A stretch of DNA of 64,000 nt from JAKVKY01 sp964293585 (GTDB lineage Bacteria; Bacillota; Negativicutes; Acidaminococcales; Acidaminococcaceae). The first letter of the stretch is position 1. Each line of letters begins with the position of its first letter. Under the pieces are notes generated by a model. That model ran no database searches. It saw nothing but the letters and a program-made list of their open reading frames with translations, and had not been told where the DNA came from. The position numbers and the translations under genes are program-made. The stretch covers positions 1 through 64,000 of the forward strand of contig CAXYYS010000003.1 in the NCBI GenBank assembly GCA_964293585.1, read 5' to 3'. Shown piece after piece: positions 34,299 to 42,936 of this stretch.

Positions 34299-36830
34299 AT
34301 GTATATACTTTATAGTATCCTGGCAACAATAGTCTTCATAGTGGTCGTCCTGCCCTATTATCTGTACCGCATGTTTACAGAGGAAGGGTTTAAGAAGCGT
34401 TTCCGTCAGAGCATGGGTTTTCTTCGTGACGAGGAAATTGCCAATACTAGAGGGACGGACTGCATCTGGATCCATGGCGCTTCCGTAGGCGAGATTGTGG
34501 CCACCAGCCCCCTGGTAAAAGAAATTAAGGAGCGGATGCCGGGCAAGAAGGTCCTGGTCTCTGCCTTTACCGTGGGTGGTTACAACATGGCGAAGCAGAT
34601 TATCCCGGAAGCTGATGACATCATTTATTTTCCGTTGGATTTTCCCTTTGTGGCATCTTCCGTGGTGCGCAGGGTGCATCCCGGCATCTTCATGCCGGTA
34701 GAAACAGAGTTGTGGCCTAATTTTCTGCGTACTATCAAGGAACTGCATATTCCGGTCATGATGGTCAACGGCCGTATCTCGGAAAAATCCATGAAGAACT
34801 ATCGTTATTTGTACGGTATCTGGGACGATATGCTGGCTACGGTTACCCGGTTTTGCATGCAGTCCCGTATTGATGCAGACTATATTGCCCATCTGGGGGC
34901 TAATCCTAAAAAGATTTTCGTTACCGGCAACACCAAGTTTGACCAGACTTATGCCGAAGTGACACCGGAAGATTTGGCCGGTTACAAGAAAGAGCTTGGT
35001 ATTGAAGATGCTTACCCTGTGCTGGTAGCAGGTTCTACTCATCCTACCGAAGAAGATGCGGTGCTGGAAGCTTTCGGTGCCGTCCTGAAGGAATACCCCA
35101 AGGCGCGTCTGGTTATCGCTCCGCGCAAGACCAGCCGCAGTGAAGAAATTAAACGTTTGGCTAAAAAATATGGCTACGAGACCGGGTTCCGCTCCGAGTT
35201 AAAAGCGCTGAATGAACCACGGCCCCAATATCCGGTCCTATTAATTGATACCATCGGTGAGTTAGGACGTATTTATGCTGTAGGTGATGTAATATTCGTA
35301 GGCGGCAGCCTGGTACATCACGGCGGTCATAACGTGCTGGAACCTGCGGCCCATGCCAAACCAATCCTGGTTGGTCCCAGCATGGAAAACTTTAAAGATT
35401 CTTATTCTCTGCTCAGTAAGGTGGGCGCCTGCCGCATGATTAAAAATACGGCAGAACTGACGCAGGCTACCCTGCAGATTGCCAAGGACGACGCCCTGAG
35501 GCAAAAGATGGGTGATGCCTCCATCCAGGTAATTAAGGAAAATAGGGGCGCGGCTATCCGCAGTATCAATTTCCTGCAGAACCTGCTGGAACTCAATACA
35601 CCTCCCCAGACTTTCCATGCTAATTATATCGTCAATACCAGAAACTTTAACGAAGCCGGCGGCGGCGGCTTAAAGCACAGCGATGCACTGGTACAGTATT
35701 TGTTCCAGGTCGCCCACGGCACGGATATCCCCTTCTACGGCTGGATCATCCTGGGACTGCTGCGTTTGTTGTCCTATCTGTATGAATTTGGCGTACGGTT
35801 TATCCTGTGGCTCTACAAGGTAGGGCTGCTGCAGACTAAGAAGTTATCCTGCTGCGTTATCTCCATCGGTAATATCACGGTGGGCGGCACTGGTAAGACG
35901 CCGACAGCCCAGAAAGTGGCCCGCATGGTACGGGACATGGGCTATCGGGTAGTCATTCTGAACCGTGGCTACCGTTCCCACTGGGACAAGGAATTAGGCG
36001 TGGTTTCTGATGGACAGAAAATTTATATGACAGCCTATGAGGCCGGCGATGAAGCCTATCTGATGGCCAAGACCCTGCCGGGAATCCCAGTAGTCATCGG
36101 TAAGGACCGGGAAGTTACCGGACAGTATGCGGTGGACAAACTGGGCGCCCAGGTTATCATCATGGATGATGGTTACCAGCATTGGCAGTTAAAACGCGAT
36201 TTGGATATCGTGCTGGTAGATACGCTGAGCTGTTTTGGTAACGGCAGCGTGTTGCCCCGTGGTACCTTGCGTGAACCGTTGGAAGATCTGGACCGGGCCA
36301 GCATGATTCTCTTGACCAAGACGGATCAGAGTTCGCTTTTAAGCCGGACGCAGCTGTGCGATGTTATTAATCATTACAATCAGCATGCACCGGTCATCGG
36401 TAGTATCCACCATCCTTTAAACTTTGTGGAAATCGCCGACTGGTACAAGGATATTCACGTGAACGTCAAGGACCTGTCGGAGCTGAAAGGCCAGAAAGTA
36501 ATGGTCTTTTCCGCCATCGGCAACCCGTCGTCCTTTGAACAGACACTGGCCTCCTGCGGACTGGATATCCTGGAAGCTATCCGTTATCCTGACCATCATG
36601 ACTACGGCATGCTGGAGATGCAGTATATCAGCGAGCGCGCCAAGGAGTTAAAAGCCGTGGCCCTGATTACTACCGGCAAAGACGCGGTTAAGATTCCTAC
36701 GGAATTTATTTATTTCAACCGCGATATTCCCTTGTTTATTTTGAACATGGATATCATGATCAACGACAATAACGAAGTCTTTACGGATATGATCGCAAAG
36801 GCTGTAGCCAAAGGAGCATCCGAAGCATGA
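34299..36830 (+). CDS. waaA-lpxK: WaaA-LpxK fusion (Kdo transferase + lipid A 4'-kinase)
   Basis: An 843-residue fusion of two usually separate enzymes. Residues 1-430 are WaaA/KdtA, which adds Kdo to lipid IVA: one N-terminal membrane helix, CIWIHGASVGEIVATSPLVK near residue 55, VETELWPNFLRTIKE, GRISEKSMKNY, VAGSTHPTEEDAVLEA, GGSLVHHGGHNVLEPAAHAK. Residues about 480-843 are LpxK, which phosphorylates the 4' position: a membrane-facing helix (YGWIILGLLRLLSYLYEFG), the P-loop GNITVGGTGKTPTA near 524, LNRGYRSHW, MDDGYQHWQLKRDLDIVLVD and TGKDAVKIP. The reading frame is continuous with a linker of about 45 residues, so it does not look like a sequencing error. The stop overlaps kdsB (ATGA). Confidence 0.93.
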   Translation: MYILYSILATIVFIVVVLPYYLYRMFTEEGFKKRFRQSMGFLRDEEIANTRGTDCIWIHGASVGEIVATSPLVKEIKERMPGKKVLVSAFTVGGYNMAKQIIPEADDIIYFPLDFPFVASSVVRRVHPGIFMPVETELWPNFLRTIKELHIPVMMVNGRISEKSMKNYRYLYGIWDDMLATVTRFCMQSRIDADYIAHLGANPKKIFVTGNTKFDQTYAEVTPEDLAGYKKELGIEDAYPVLVAGSTHPTEEDAVLEAFGAVLKEYPKARLVIAPRKTSRSEEIKRLAKKYGYETGFRSELKALNEPRPQYPVLLIDTIGELGRIYAVGDVIFVGGSLVHHGGHNVLEPAAHAKPILVGPSMENFKDSYSLLSKVGACRMIKNTAELTQATLQIAKDDALRQKMGDASIQVIKENRGAAIRSINFLQNLLELNTPPQTFHANYIVNTRNFNEAGGGGLKHSDALVQYLFQVAHGTDIPFYGWIILGLLRLLSYLYEFGVRFILWLYKVGLLQTKKLSCCVISIGNITVGGTGKTPTAQKVARMVRDMGYRVVILNRGYRSHWDKELGVVSDGQKIYMTAYEAGDEAYLMAKTLPGIPVVIGKDREVTGQYAVDKLGAQVIIMDDGYQHWQLKRDLDIVLVDTLSCFGNGSVLPRGTLREPLEDLDRASMILLTKTDQSSLLSRTQLCDVINHYNQHAPVIGSIHHPLNFVEIADWYKDIHVNVKDLSELKGQKVMVFSAIGNPSSFEQTLASCGLDILEAIRYPDHHDYGMLEMQYISERAKELKAVALITTGKDAVKIPTEFIYFNRDIPLFILNMDIMINDNNEVFTDMIAKAVAKGASEA

Positions 36831-37552
36831 AAGTTTTATGTGTGATTCCGGCGCGGTACGCATCTACACGGTTGCCGGGGAAACCTTTAAAGCTCATCGT
36901 GGGGAAACCTATGATTCAGTGGGTGTATGAACAGGCCGTGAAGGCCAGGGCACCTTTTGAGGTGTTGGTAGCTACCGATGACCAGCGAGTATACGATGCG
37001 GTCACGGCTTTTGGCGGCAAGGCTATGATGACCAGAGCCGATCATCCCAGTGGTACGGACCGCCTGGCGGAAGGAGCCGGCCATTATCCCGACGTGGATG
37101 TGGTGGTGAACGTGCAGGGTGATGAACCCATGCTGCCGCCGGAGATCATTGATCGCCTGGCCGCAGTGTTTGCAGAAGATGAGACGGTCGACATGGCCAC
37201 CATGAAAGTGGAGATGCGTCCGGAAGAATATAATCAGCCGGCGGCGGTGAAGGTTGTAACGGATAAGAACGGGTACGCCCTGTATTTTAGCCGCAGCCTG
37301 CTGCCATATCCCCGCAAACAGGTTGCCGGGGCCAAGGTATATAAACATGTAGGCGTGTACGCTTACAGACGGGACTTTTTGTTAAAATATGCCAAGATGC
37401 AGCCGACTATGCTGGAGCAGGTGGAAAGCCTGGAACAGTTGCGGGCGCTGGAGAACGGCTACAAGATTAAGGTCCTGGAAAGTGCGTTCCAGGGCGTGGG
37501 TGTGGATACCCAGGAAGATTTGGACGCGGTGAACAAGCTTTTAGGAGGTTAA
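36827..37552 (+). CDS. kdsB: 3-deoxy-manno-octulosonate cytidylyltransferase
   Basis: KdsB activates Kdo as CMP-Kdo, the donor used by WaaA. The 241-residue protein begins with the nucleotidyltransferase motif VIPARYASTRLPGKPL and contains MIQWVYEQAVKA, HPSGTDRLAEGAGHYPDVDV, VNVQGDEPMLPPEIID and HVGVYAYRRDFLLKYAKMQP, all typical. Its ATG overlaps the stop of waaA-lpxK by 4 bases (ATGA), indicating coupled translation. kdsA begins 2 bases after its stop. Confidence 0.97.
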   Translation: MKVLCVIPARYASTRLPGKPLKLIVGKPMIQWVYEQAVKARAPFEVLVATDDQRVYDAVTAFGGKAMMTRADHPSGTDRLAEGAGHYPDVDVVVNVQGDEPMLPPEIIDRLAAVFAEDETVDMATMKVEMRPEEYNQPAAVKVVTDKNGYALYFSRSLLPYPRKQVAGAKVYKHVGVYAYRRDFLLKYAKMQPTMLEQVESLEQLRALENGYKIKVLESAFQGVGVDTQEDLDAVNKLLGG

Positions 37553-37553
37553 T

Positions 37554-38378
37554 ATGCATACCGTTAAGATTGGCAGTTATGAAGTAGGCCAGGGCCACCC
37601 CCTGTTGTTGTTTGCAGGTCCTTGCGTCCTGGAAGGTTACGAACACAGCCTGGCTATTGGCAAAGAAGTTAAACGGATTACCAGTAAGTTAGGGATGCCG
37701 TATGTATTTAAGGCTTCGTTTGATAAGGCGAACCGTTCCTCTTTTAATTCTTTTAGGGGACCGGGTTTAAAAGAAGGACTGGCAATCCTGGCTCAGATTA
37801 AAAAAGACTTAGGCGTGCCCATCGTCAGCGACGTGCACGAGACCTGCCAGGTAGAAGCGGCAGCCGAAGTTTTGGATGTGCTGCAGATTCCGGCCTTTTT
37901 GTGCCGGCAGACTGATTTGGTATATGCGGCAGCCAAGACCGGCAGGGTCGTCAATGTGAAAAAAGGTCAGTTCCTGGCGCCCTGGGATATGAAGAATGTG
38001 ATTGGCAAGGTGGAAGAAGCCGGCAATCATAACATCCTGTTAACGGAGCGGGGTTCTTCTTTTGGTTATAACACTTTAGTCACCGATATGCGTGGCCTGG
38101 CCATCATGCGGGAACTGGGCTATCCGGTAGTAATGGATGCTACTCACAGCGTGCAGATTCCCGGCGGTAAAGGCACCAGCAGCGGCGGCCAGAGCCAGTA
38201 TGTACCTCACATGGCCCGGGCAGCAGCGGCTGTGGGTGTGGATGCTTTGTTCTTAGAAGTCCACGATGATCCCAGCAAGGCACTTTCCGACGGACCCAAC
38301 ATGGTCCGCTTAGACCAGCTGGAAAAATTATTAACCGATGTGCAGGCCATTGACAGGATTGTCAGGGGAATGAAATAA
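37554..38378 (+). CDS. kdsA: 3-deoxy-8-phosphooctulonate synthase
   Basis: KdsA condenses phosphoenolpyruvate with arabinose 5-phosphate to give Kdo 8-phosphate in the cytoplasm. The 274-residue protein has LLFAGPCVLEGYEHSLAIGK at the start, FKASFDKANRSSFNSFRGPG near residue 60, SDVHETCQVEAAAE near 100, VKKGQFLAPWDMKNVIGK near 140 and MDATHSVQIPGGKGTSSGGQ near 200. It lies between kdsB and kdsD, giving the complete Kdo set in one run. ATG 37554 follows AGGAGG. Confidence 0.97.
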   Translation: MHTVKIGSYEVGQGHPLLLFAGPCVLEGYEHSLAIGKEVKRITSKLGMPYVFKASFDKANRSSFNSFRGPGLKEGLAILAQIKKDLGVPIVSDVHETCQVEAAAEVLDVLQIPAFLCRQTDLVYAAAKTGRVVNVKKGQFLAPWDMKNVIGKVEEAGNHNILLTERGSSFGYNTLVTDMRGLAIMRELGYPVVMDATHSVQIPGGKGTSSGGQSQYVPHMARAAAAVGVDALFLEVHDDPSKALSDGPNMVRLDQLEKLLTDVQAIDRIVRGMK

Positions 38379-38394
38379 GGGGAGGCAAGGAAAG

Positions 38395-39369
38395 ATGACG
38401 GGTATGGAGACAGATGCGCAAAAAGTTTTACGCATGGAAGCGGAAGCCATCCTGGAATTAGTGCCCAGGGTGGATAAACATTTTGACGCTGCTGTGGAAA
38501 TGATTTTGGCCTGTAAGGGCCGGGCAGTGGTTACGGGGATGGGCAAGTCCGGCCTGGTTGGCCGCAAGATTGCTGCCACCCTGGCCAGTACCGGTACGCC
38601 TTCTTTCTATCTGCATCCTGCCGAAGGTATTCACGGCGATCTGGGCATGGTGACCGGTGATGACGTGGTCATTGCCCTGTCTAACAGTGGCGAGACGGCA
38701 GAAGTGCTGAATATTCTTCCTTCCCTGCGCCGGATTGGCGCCAAGATAATTTCTATGGTAGGTAATCCCGATTCCACCCTGGGTAAGAACGGGGATATCA
38801 CGCTGAACGTAGGCGTGAGCAAAGAAGCTTGTCCTCTGGGACTGGCTCCTACGTCCAGTACCACGGCGGCCCTGGCTTTTGGCGATGCACTGGCCCTGGC
38901 GCTGCTGAGTAAACGGAATTTTACGGCCAAACAGTTTGCTGTGTTCCATCCGGGCGGATCCCTGGGCAGGAAGCTGCTCCTCACCGTGGGCAATATCATG
39001 CATACCGGCAAGGACAATCCGCTGGTCCATGGAGATACCAAGGTTCAGGATGCTTTGTTCGTTATTACGGACAAAGGCCTGGGAGCTGTTTCAGTGGTGG
39101 ACGACCACAATGTGATGTTAGGCGTACTTACTGATGGCGATATCCGCCGGGGACTCAGTAAAGGCGTTGGCTTTTTGCAACGCCCGGTAACCGAGCTCAT
39201 GACGGCTAAACCGAAGACGATTACCAAAGATAAGCTGGCGGCAGAGGCTTTGCATTTGATGGAAAGTCATCGCCCCAAACCTATCACGGTGCTGCCGGTG
39301 CTGGATAGCGAGCGGCATGTGATCGGACTCTTACATATGACGGATTTGGTAAGGCAGGGTGTGGTATAA
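38395..39369 (+). CDS. kdsD: Arabinose-5-phosphate isomerase
   Basis: KdsD converts ribulose 5-phosphate to arabinose 5-phosphate for KdsA. The 324-residue protein has an N-terminal SIS sugar-isomerase domain (VTGMGKSGLVGRKIAATLAS, IHGDLGMVTGDDVVIALSNS, GETAEVLN, PTSSTTAALAFGDALALAL) and two C-terminal CBS domains (about residues 210-324; VLTDGDIRRGLSKG, VIGLLHMTDLVRQG). Length and domain order match the E. coli enzyme. It is placed right between kdsA and kdsC. ATG 38395 follows GGGGAGG. Confidence 0.96.
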   Translation: MTGMETDAQKVLRMEAEAILELVPRVDKHFDAAVEMILACKGRAVVTGMGKSGLVGRKIAATLASTGTPSFYLHPAEGIHGDLGMVTGDDVVIALSNSGETAEVLNILPSLRRIGAKIISMVGNPDSTLGKNGDITLNVGVSKEACPLGLAPTSSTTAALAFGDALALALLSKRNFTAKQFAVFHPGGSLGRKLLLTVGNIMHTGKDNPLVHGDTKVQDALFVITDKGLGAVSVVDDHNVMLGVLTDGDIRRGLSKGVGFLQRPVTELMTAKPKTITKDKLAAEALHLMESHRPKPITVLPVLDSERHVIGLLHMTDLVRQGVV

Positions 39370-39370
39370 T

Positions 39371-39919
39371 ATGACGGCGCCAATAGAAGAAAAACTACGG
39401 CAGATTAAATTGGTAGCCCTGGATGTGGACGGCGTCCTGACGGACGGTAACATCAACATCGGCGAACGGGGTGAAATTTATAAAGCTTTTAGCGCTAAGG
39501 ATGGTCTTAGCATTAGCGCAGCCATCCGTCACGGACTGAAGGTAATTATCGTTACCGGCAGGGTTAGCAGTATCGTGCATAACCGGGCCCGGGAACTGAA
39601 CCTGACTCAGGTGTGTGAAGGCGTGCAGGATAAAGGTAAGATGCTCAGGCAGCTGGCCAGTCATTATAAGCTAGAGCTGTCGGAGATAGCCTTTATGGGC
39701 GATGATCTGAATGACCTGGCGGCTCTGACCAGGGCAGGATTGGCAGCAGCGCCTGCAGATGCGGTGCCGGAAGTGCTGGCGGTCAGCGGTTTTATTGCCA
39801 AGAAAACAGGCGGGCACGGGGCCGTACGGGAACTGGTGGAAGCCATCCTGAAAGCCCAGGGCCTGTGGGAAAAAATGGTGACCGAATATCTACAAGCAGG
39901 ACAGGGAGATAAACAATAA
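39371..39919 (+). CDS. kdsC: 3-deoxy-manno-octulosonate-8-phosphatase
   Basis: KdsC removes phosphate from Kdo 8-phosphate. The 182-residue protein is a small HAD phosphatase of the KdsC type: motif I LDVDGVLTDGNINIGERGEI with both nucleophile aspartates, FSAKDGLSISAAIRHGLKVI, motif II VTGRVSS and motif IV AFMGDDLNDLAALTRAG. ATG 39371 begins 1 base after the kdsD stop; an upstream GTG at 39359 overlaps kdsD. Its stop codon overlaps the next ATG (TAATG), so translation is probably coupled. Confidence 0.95.
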   Translation: MTAPIEEKLRQIKLVALDVDGVLTDGNINIGERGEIYKAFSAKDGLSISAAIRHGLKVIIVTGRVSSIVHNRARELNLTQVCEGVQDKGKMLRQLASHYKLELSEIAFMGDDLNDLAALTRAGLAAAPADAVPEVLAVSGFIAKKTGGHGAVRELVEAILKAQGLWEKMVTEYLQAGQGDKQ

Positions 39920-40821
39920 TGTGGCTGTATTATTTACTTAAAATTGTGAGCACGGTGGTGTCCCTGCTGCCGTATAAGCTGGTGGTACAGATCGGCAGGG
40001 TGCTGGGCCACGCCTATTATCATGTGGCGGCCAAACAGCGTATCCGCGCCGAAGAAACCATCAAGGAACGCCTGGGTTATGACGATGCCCTGGCGCAACA
40101 GACAATTAAAAATGTTTTTATCAATCTGGCTATTACCTTTATGGAAATCCTCTATATACCGGCTTTGAATAAGGATAATATCCGGGGCCTGGTTTCCATC
40201 GACCGGCCGGATGTCCTGTGGGACGCCATTAAGCAGGGACACGGCGTGGTCATGCTGGGCTGCCATATGGATAACTGGGAGTGGCTGGGAGCGGCGTTAG
40301 CTTTGAACGGTTATCCACTCAGCGCCGTAGAAAAACCACAACCCAATCATGTGTACAGCGATTTTATGAACGAGCTGCGTCGGGGCGCCGGACAGGAAAT
40401 TTTTGCCCGGGGTACCAACGAGATCCTGGGTTGTGCCCGGGCCATGAAAAAAGGACGCATGCTGGGACTGGTGGCCGATCAAGACGGTGGTTATGGCGGC
40501 ATCTTCGTTCCCTTTTTTGGCAAAATGGCGTCTACGCCTACGGGTCCGGCCTATTTTGCCAGAAAGTTTAAGGCGCCCATCATCCCCATGTTCATTGTCC
40601 GCAAGGAGGGTCTCTACGGGCATCAGGCTATCGTGGAAGATCCTATTTACTATGAAGATACCGGCAATCAAAAAGCCGATGACTATAAAGTTACTTTGAA
40701 GATGACGCAGGCTGTAGAAGCAATCATTAAGAAATATCCGGATAGCTGGTTATGGTTCCAGCATCGCTGGAATACGCCTTATACCCCGCCGGAAGAGGAG
40801 GCAGCACCCCATGAAAAATAA
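39919..40821 (+). CDS. Lipid A biosynthesis acyltransferase (LpxL/HtrB-like), copy 2
   Basis: Second late acyltransferase, 300 residues. The N-terminal helix (WLYYLLKIVSTVVSLLPYKL) resembles that of the copy at 27144. The catalytic motif is GCHMDNWEWLGA near residue 115 (HX4E), followed by KPQPNHVYSDFMNELRRGAG, GLVADQDGGYGGIFVPFFGK and YPDSWLWFQHRWN at the end, all family hallmarks. It sits between kdsC and lptC, overlapping lptC by 11 bases. With copy 1 it would give two secondary acylations, so a hexa-acyl lipid A is possible; the order of action is unknown. Confidence 0.9.
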   Translation: MWLYYLLKIVSTVVSLLPYKLVVQIGRVLGHAYYHVAAKQRIRAEETIKERLGYDDALAQQTIKNVFINLAITFMEILYIPALNKDNIRGLVSIDRPDVLWDAIKQGHGVVMLGCHMDNWEWLGAALALNGYPLSAVEKPQPNHVYSDFMNELRRGAGQEIFARGTNEILGCARAMKKGRMLGLVADQDGGYGGIFVPFFGKMASTPTGPAYFARKFKAPIIPMFIVRKEGLYGHQAIVEDPIYYEDTGNQKADDYKVTLKMTQAVEAIIKKYPDSWLWFQHRWNTPYTPPEEEAAPHEK

Positions 40822-41374
40822 GCAGACCATCATGGCCGTCGTGGCCGGAGTCGTTGTGCTGGTAGGCGTGTTCGCCTGGTTGTTCTGGGGCAGCATCGTA
40901 CCTGACGCCGGCGGTAAGAAAACGGTTACACCACAAATTTCTGCCAAAGTGACCAACACCACCATGAGCCGTACGGAAAACGGGAAAAAGATTTGGGAGT
41001 TCACCGTAGGCGAGGCAGAGTCCCCTGACGGTGGTAATACGATTAACTTTAAAGATATCAAAGGCAAAGTTTTCCTGAATAACGGCGACGTCATGGATGT
41101 AAGCGCGCCCCAGGGCAGCGCCCAGGTGAAAGGTAATGACTTCTCCCTGGAAGGCGGCGTCAAGGCCGCCCTGGCCAAGGGTGGTACCCTGGTAGCTGAA
41201 AAGATTTCCTGGCAGCAGAAAGAAGATGTGCTTACGGCAACCGGTAAAGTCAAAATCGTGCACGATGACACGATGGCGAAAGGCGATCAGATTATTACCA
41301 GCAGCAAGCTGGTGCAATTTAAGGTTAAGGGGCATGCCCTGGTAGAGAAAGGTGGCAACTATGATGAAGATTAA
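40811..41374 (+). CDS. lptC: LPS export protein LptC
   Basis: LptC is the single-pass inner-membrane protein that passes LPS from LptB-F/G to LptA. The 187-residue protein has a short basic N-terminus, a membrane helix (residues 6-26, TIMAVVAGVVVLVGVFAWLF) and a periplasmic beta-jellyroll (KIWEFTVGEAESPDGGNTIN, FKDIKGKVFLNNGDVMDVSA, KIVHDDTMAKGDQIITSSKL). The overlap with the acyltransferase upstream and lptA downstream indicates tight coupling. Recognition rests on fold pattern and position as much as on sequence, since LptC proteins diverge strongly. Confidence 0.88.
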   Translation: MKNKQTIMAVVAGVVVLVGVFAWLFWGSIVPDAGGKKTVTPQISAKVTNTTMSRTENGKKIWEFTVGEAESPDGGNTINFKDIKGKVFLNNGDVMDVSAPQGSAQVKGNDFSLEGGVKAALAKGGTLVAEKISWQQKEDVLTATGKVKIVHDDTMAKGDQIITSSKLVQFKVKGHALVEKGGNYDED

Positions 41375-42206
41375 GATCCATACCAGCGACCTGGCGCTTT
41401 CTGTAGCGCTGACACTGTTAGCAGGGACAGCAATCCTGGAGGCCAAGGATGCTCCTTTCAGCGTGCATGCGGATGAGATTGATTATGATATGCAGTCCGG
41501 TGCCGGTACGGCCAGCGGCAAAACTACTATCTTCCAGGATGGCAGAACCACGGTGGCAGGCGGTGGCGGTAACTTTAACAGCAAGGATAAGTCAGCCCAT
41601 CTGCGCGGCGGCATTGTCAGCGATAAGGATGATGAACATTTGCGTTCCAGTGAGCTAATCATGCATAACGAAAATTATATGTCCGCCGTAGGCAATGCCA
41701 ATATTACCAAGGGTGACAAGACTCTGGTGGCCAACCAGGTGGATTACCATAAGGACAGCAATTTCATGGAAACCATCGGCTCTAATGCCAGGCTGACTTC
41801 CACGGACGGCAGTTGGCTCAATGCTGCTAAGATTACCTATTCTATGGATAGCGGCGTGGCTAATGCCACCGGCGGTGTAACCTTGGCTTCTCCGCCTCGC
41901 AAACTTACGGGCAGCGGCGATACTGCGGTGTATGAAACTAAGAGCGGCGGTCATATCGACCTGATTGGTAATGCCCACGCTACCCAGGACGGCAACTCTG
42001 TTTCCGGCAACCGTTTGCGGGTGTATAATACTAACAGTCATACGGAAGCGGTAGGCAATGTGAAGATTGTGTACTATCCTAAGCCGCAGCAGCCCAAGAC
42101 TACGGCTGTGGCCATGCAGAACGGCAAGGGCGCCGGCAAGGTTGATAAAGCTGCCAAGACCGGTGCTAAGGCCCACGGAACTGCTAAAGCGGAGGTTATT
42201 GCGTAA
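41361..42206 (+). CDS. lptA: LPS transport periplasmic protein LptA
   Basis: LptA polymerises into the periplasmic bridge that carries LPS. The 281-residue product has an N-terminal signal sequence (about residues 1-30, with LALSVALTLLAGTAILEA) and then OstA-type repeats: FSVHADEIDYDMQSGAGTAS, KTTIFQDGRTTVAGGGGNF, HLRSSELIMHNENYMSAVGN, NSVSGNRLRVYNTNSHTEAV. It is longer than E. coli LptA (185), with more beta repeats and an Ala/Lys/Gly-rich C-terminal tail. ATG 41361 (or 41364) is preferred over GTG 41352 because of AAGGTGG just before it. The gene overlaps lptC by 14 bases and ends directly at lptB. Confidence 0.88.
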   Translation: MMKIKIHTSDLALSVALTLLAGTAILEAKDAPFSVHADEIDYDMQSGAGTASGKTTIFQDGRTTVAGGGGNFNSKDKSAHLRGGIVSDKDDEHLRSSELIMHNENYMSAVGNANITKGDKTLVANQVDYHKDSNFMETIGSNARLTSTDGSWLNAAKITYSMDSGVANATGGVTLASPPRKLTGSGDTAVYETKSGGHIDLIGNAHATQDGNSVSGNRLRVYNTNSHTEAVGNVKIVYYPKPQQPKTTAVAMQNGKGAGKVDKAAKTGAKAHGTAKAEVIA

Positions 42207-42926
42207 GTGATTATCGAAACCAAGGGCCTCGTAAAAATTTATAACGACCGCAAGGTGGTAGATGATGTCAGTATCACGGTGGAGCAAGGCTCTATCGTAG
42301 GCTTGCTGGGACCGAACGGCGCCGGTAAGACGACCACTTTCTATATGATAGTCGGCATTGCCAAGCCGGATGCCGGGGTGGTAACCCTGGACGGCAAAGA
42401 TATCAGCGTGCTGACCATGAATGAGAGGGCGCTGGAAGGTATCGGCTATCTGCCCCAGGAAGCTTCCATCTTTAGGAAACTGACCGTGGAAGATAATCTG
42501 CGGGCTATCCTGGAAACTACTACTCTTACCAAAGAGGAACAGGAAGCCAAGATGAATGAACTGATTGATGAGTTTAAGATTGATCATATCCGCCACAGCA
42601 GGGGCACGGAGCTTTCCGGTGGTGAACGTCGCCGGGTGGAGATTGCCCGGTCCCTGGCAACGGATCCGGCTTTTATCCTTTTGGATGAACCGTTTGCCGG
42701 TATCGATCCTATCGCGGTGGCAGATATCCAGGGCATGATCGCCCATCTGGCTCAGCGTGGTATCGGCATCCTGATTACCGACCATAACGTGCGGGAGACC
42801 TTGAGTATTGTTGACAAGGCTTATATCCTGGCCAGTGGCAAGGTACTGCTCCAGGGTAGCAGCGAAACCATCGCTAACGATCCGATGGCTAAGAAATATT
42901 ATTTAGGCGAGAACTTTAAGATGTAG
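42207..42926 (+). CDS. lptB: LPS export ABC transporter ATPase LptB
   Basis: LptB powers extraction of LPS from the inner membrane. The 239-residue ATPase has Walker A (GPNGAGKTT near residue 37), Q-loop (GYLPQEASIFRKLTVEDN), ABC signature (LSGGERRRVEIARSLATDP near 138), Walker B (FILLDEPFAGIDP) and H-loop (GILITDHNVRETL). The SIFRKLTVEDN stretch is characteristic of LptB. It starts with GTG at 42207, the base after the lptA stop, with GGAGG upstream at 42191-42195. Confidence 0.96.
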   Translation: MIIETKGLVKIYNDRKVVDDVSITVEQGSIVGLLGPNGAGKTTTFYMIVGIAKPDAGVVTLDGKDISVLTMNERALEGIGYLPQEASIFRKLTVEDNLRAILETTTLTKEEQEAKMNELIDEFKIDHIRHSRGTELSGGERRRVEIARSLATDPAFILLDEPFAGIDPIAVADIQGMIAHLAQRGIGILITDHNVRETLSIVDKAYILASGKVLLQGSSETIANDPMAKKYYLGENFKM

Positions 42927-42936
42927 GAGGAGCAAT

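Noticed and set aside
34014..35042. Open frame of 342 codons on the minus strand opposite the end of msbA and the WaaA half
   Set aside because: Antisense to two clear genes and without any family motif.
34299..36830. WaaA-LpxK fusion as an assembly artefact
   Set aside because: The frame is continuous, the linker is long and plausible, and no internal ribosome-binding site or start is seen at the LpxK junction, so a lost stop by error is less likely than a real fusion.
41655..42785. Open frame of 376 codons on the minus strand opposite lptA and lptB
   Set aside because: It spans two confidently recognised genes in antisense, with a histidine-rich composition typical of spurious reverse-strand frames.
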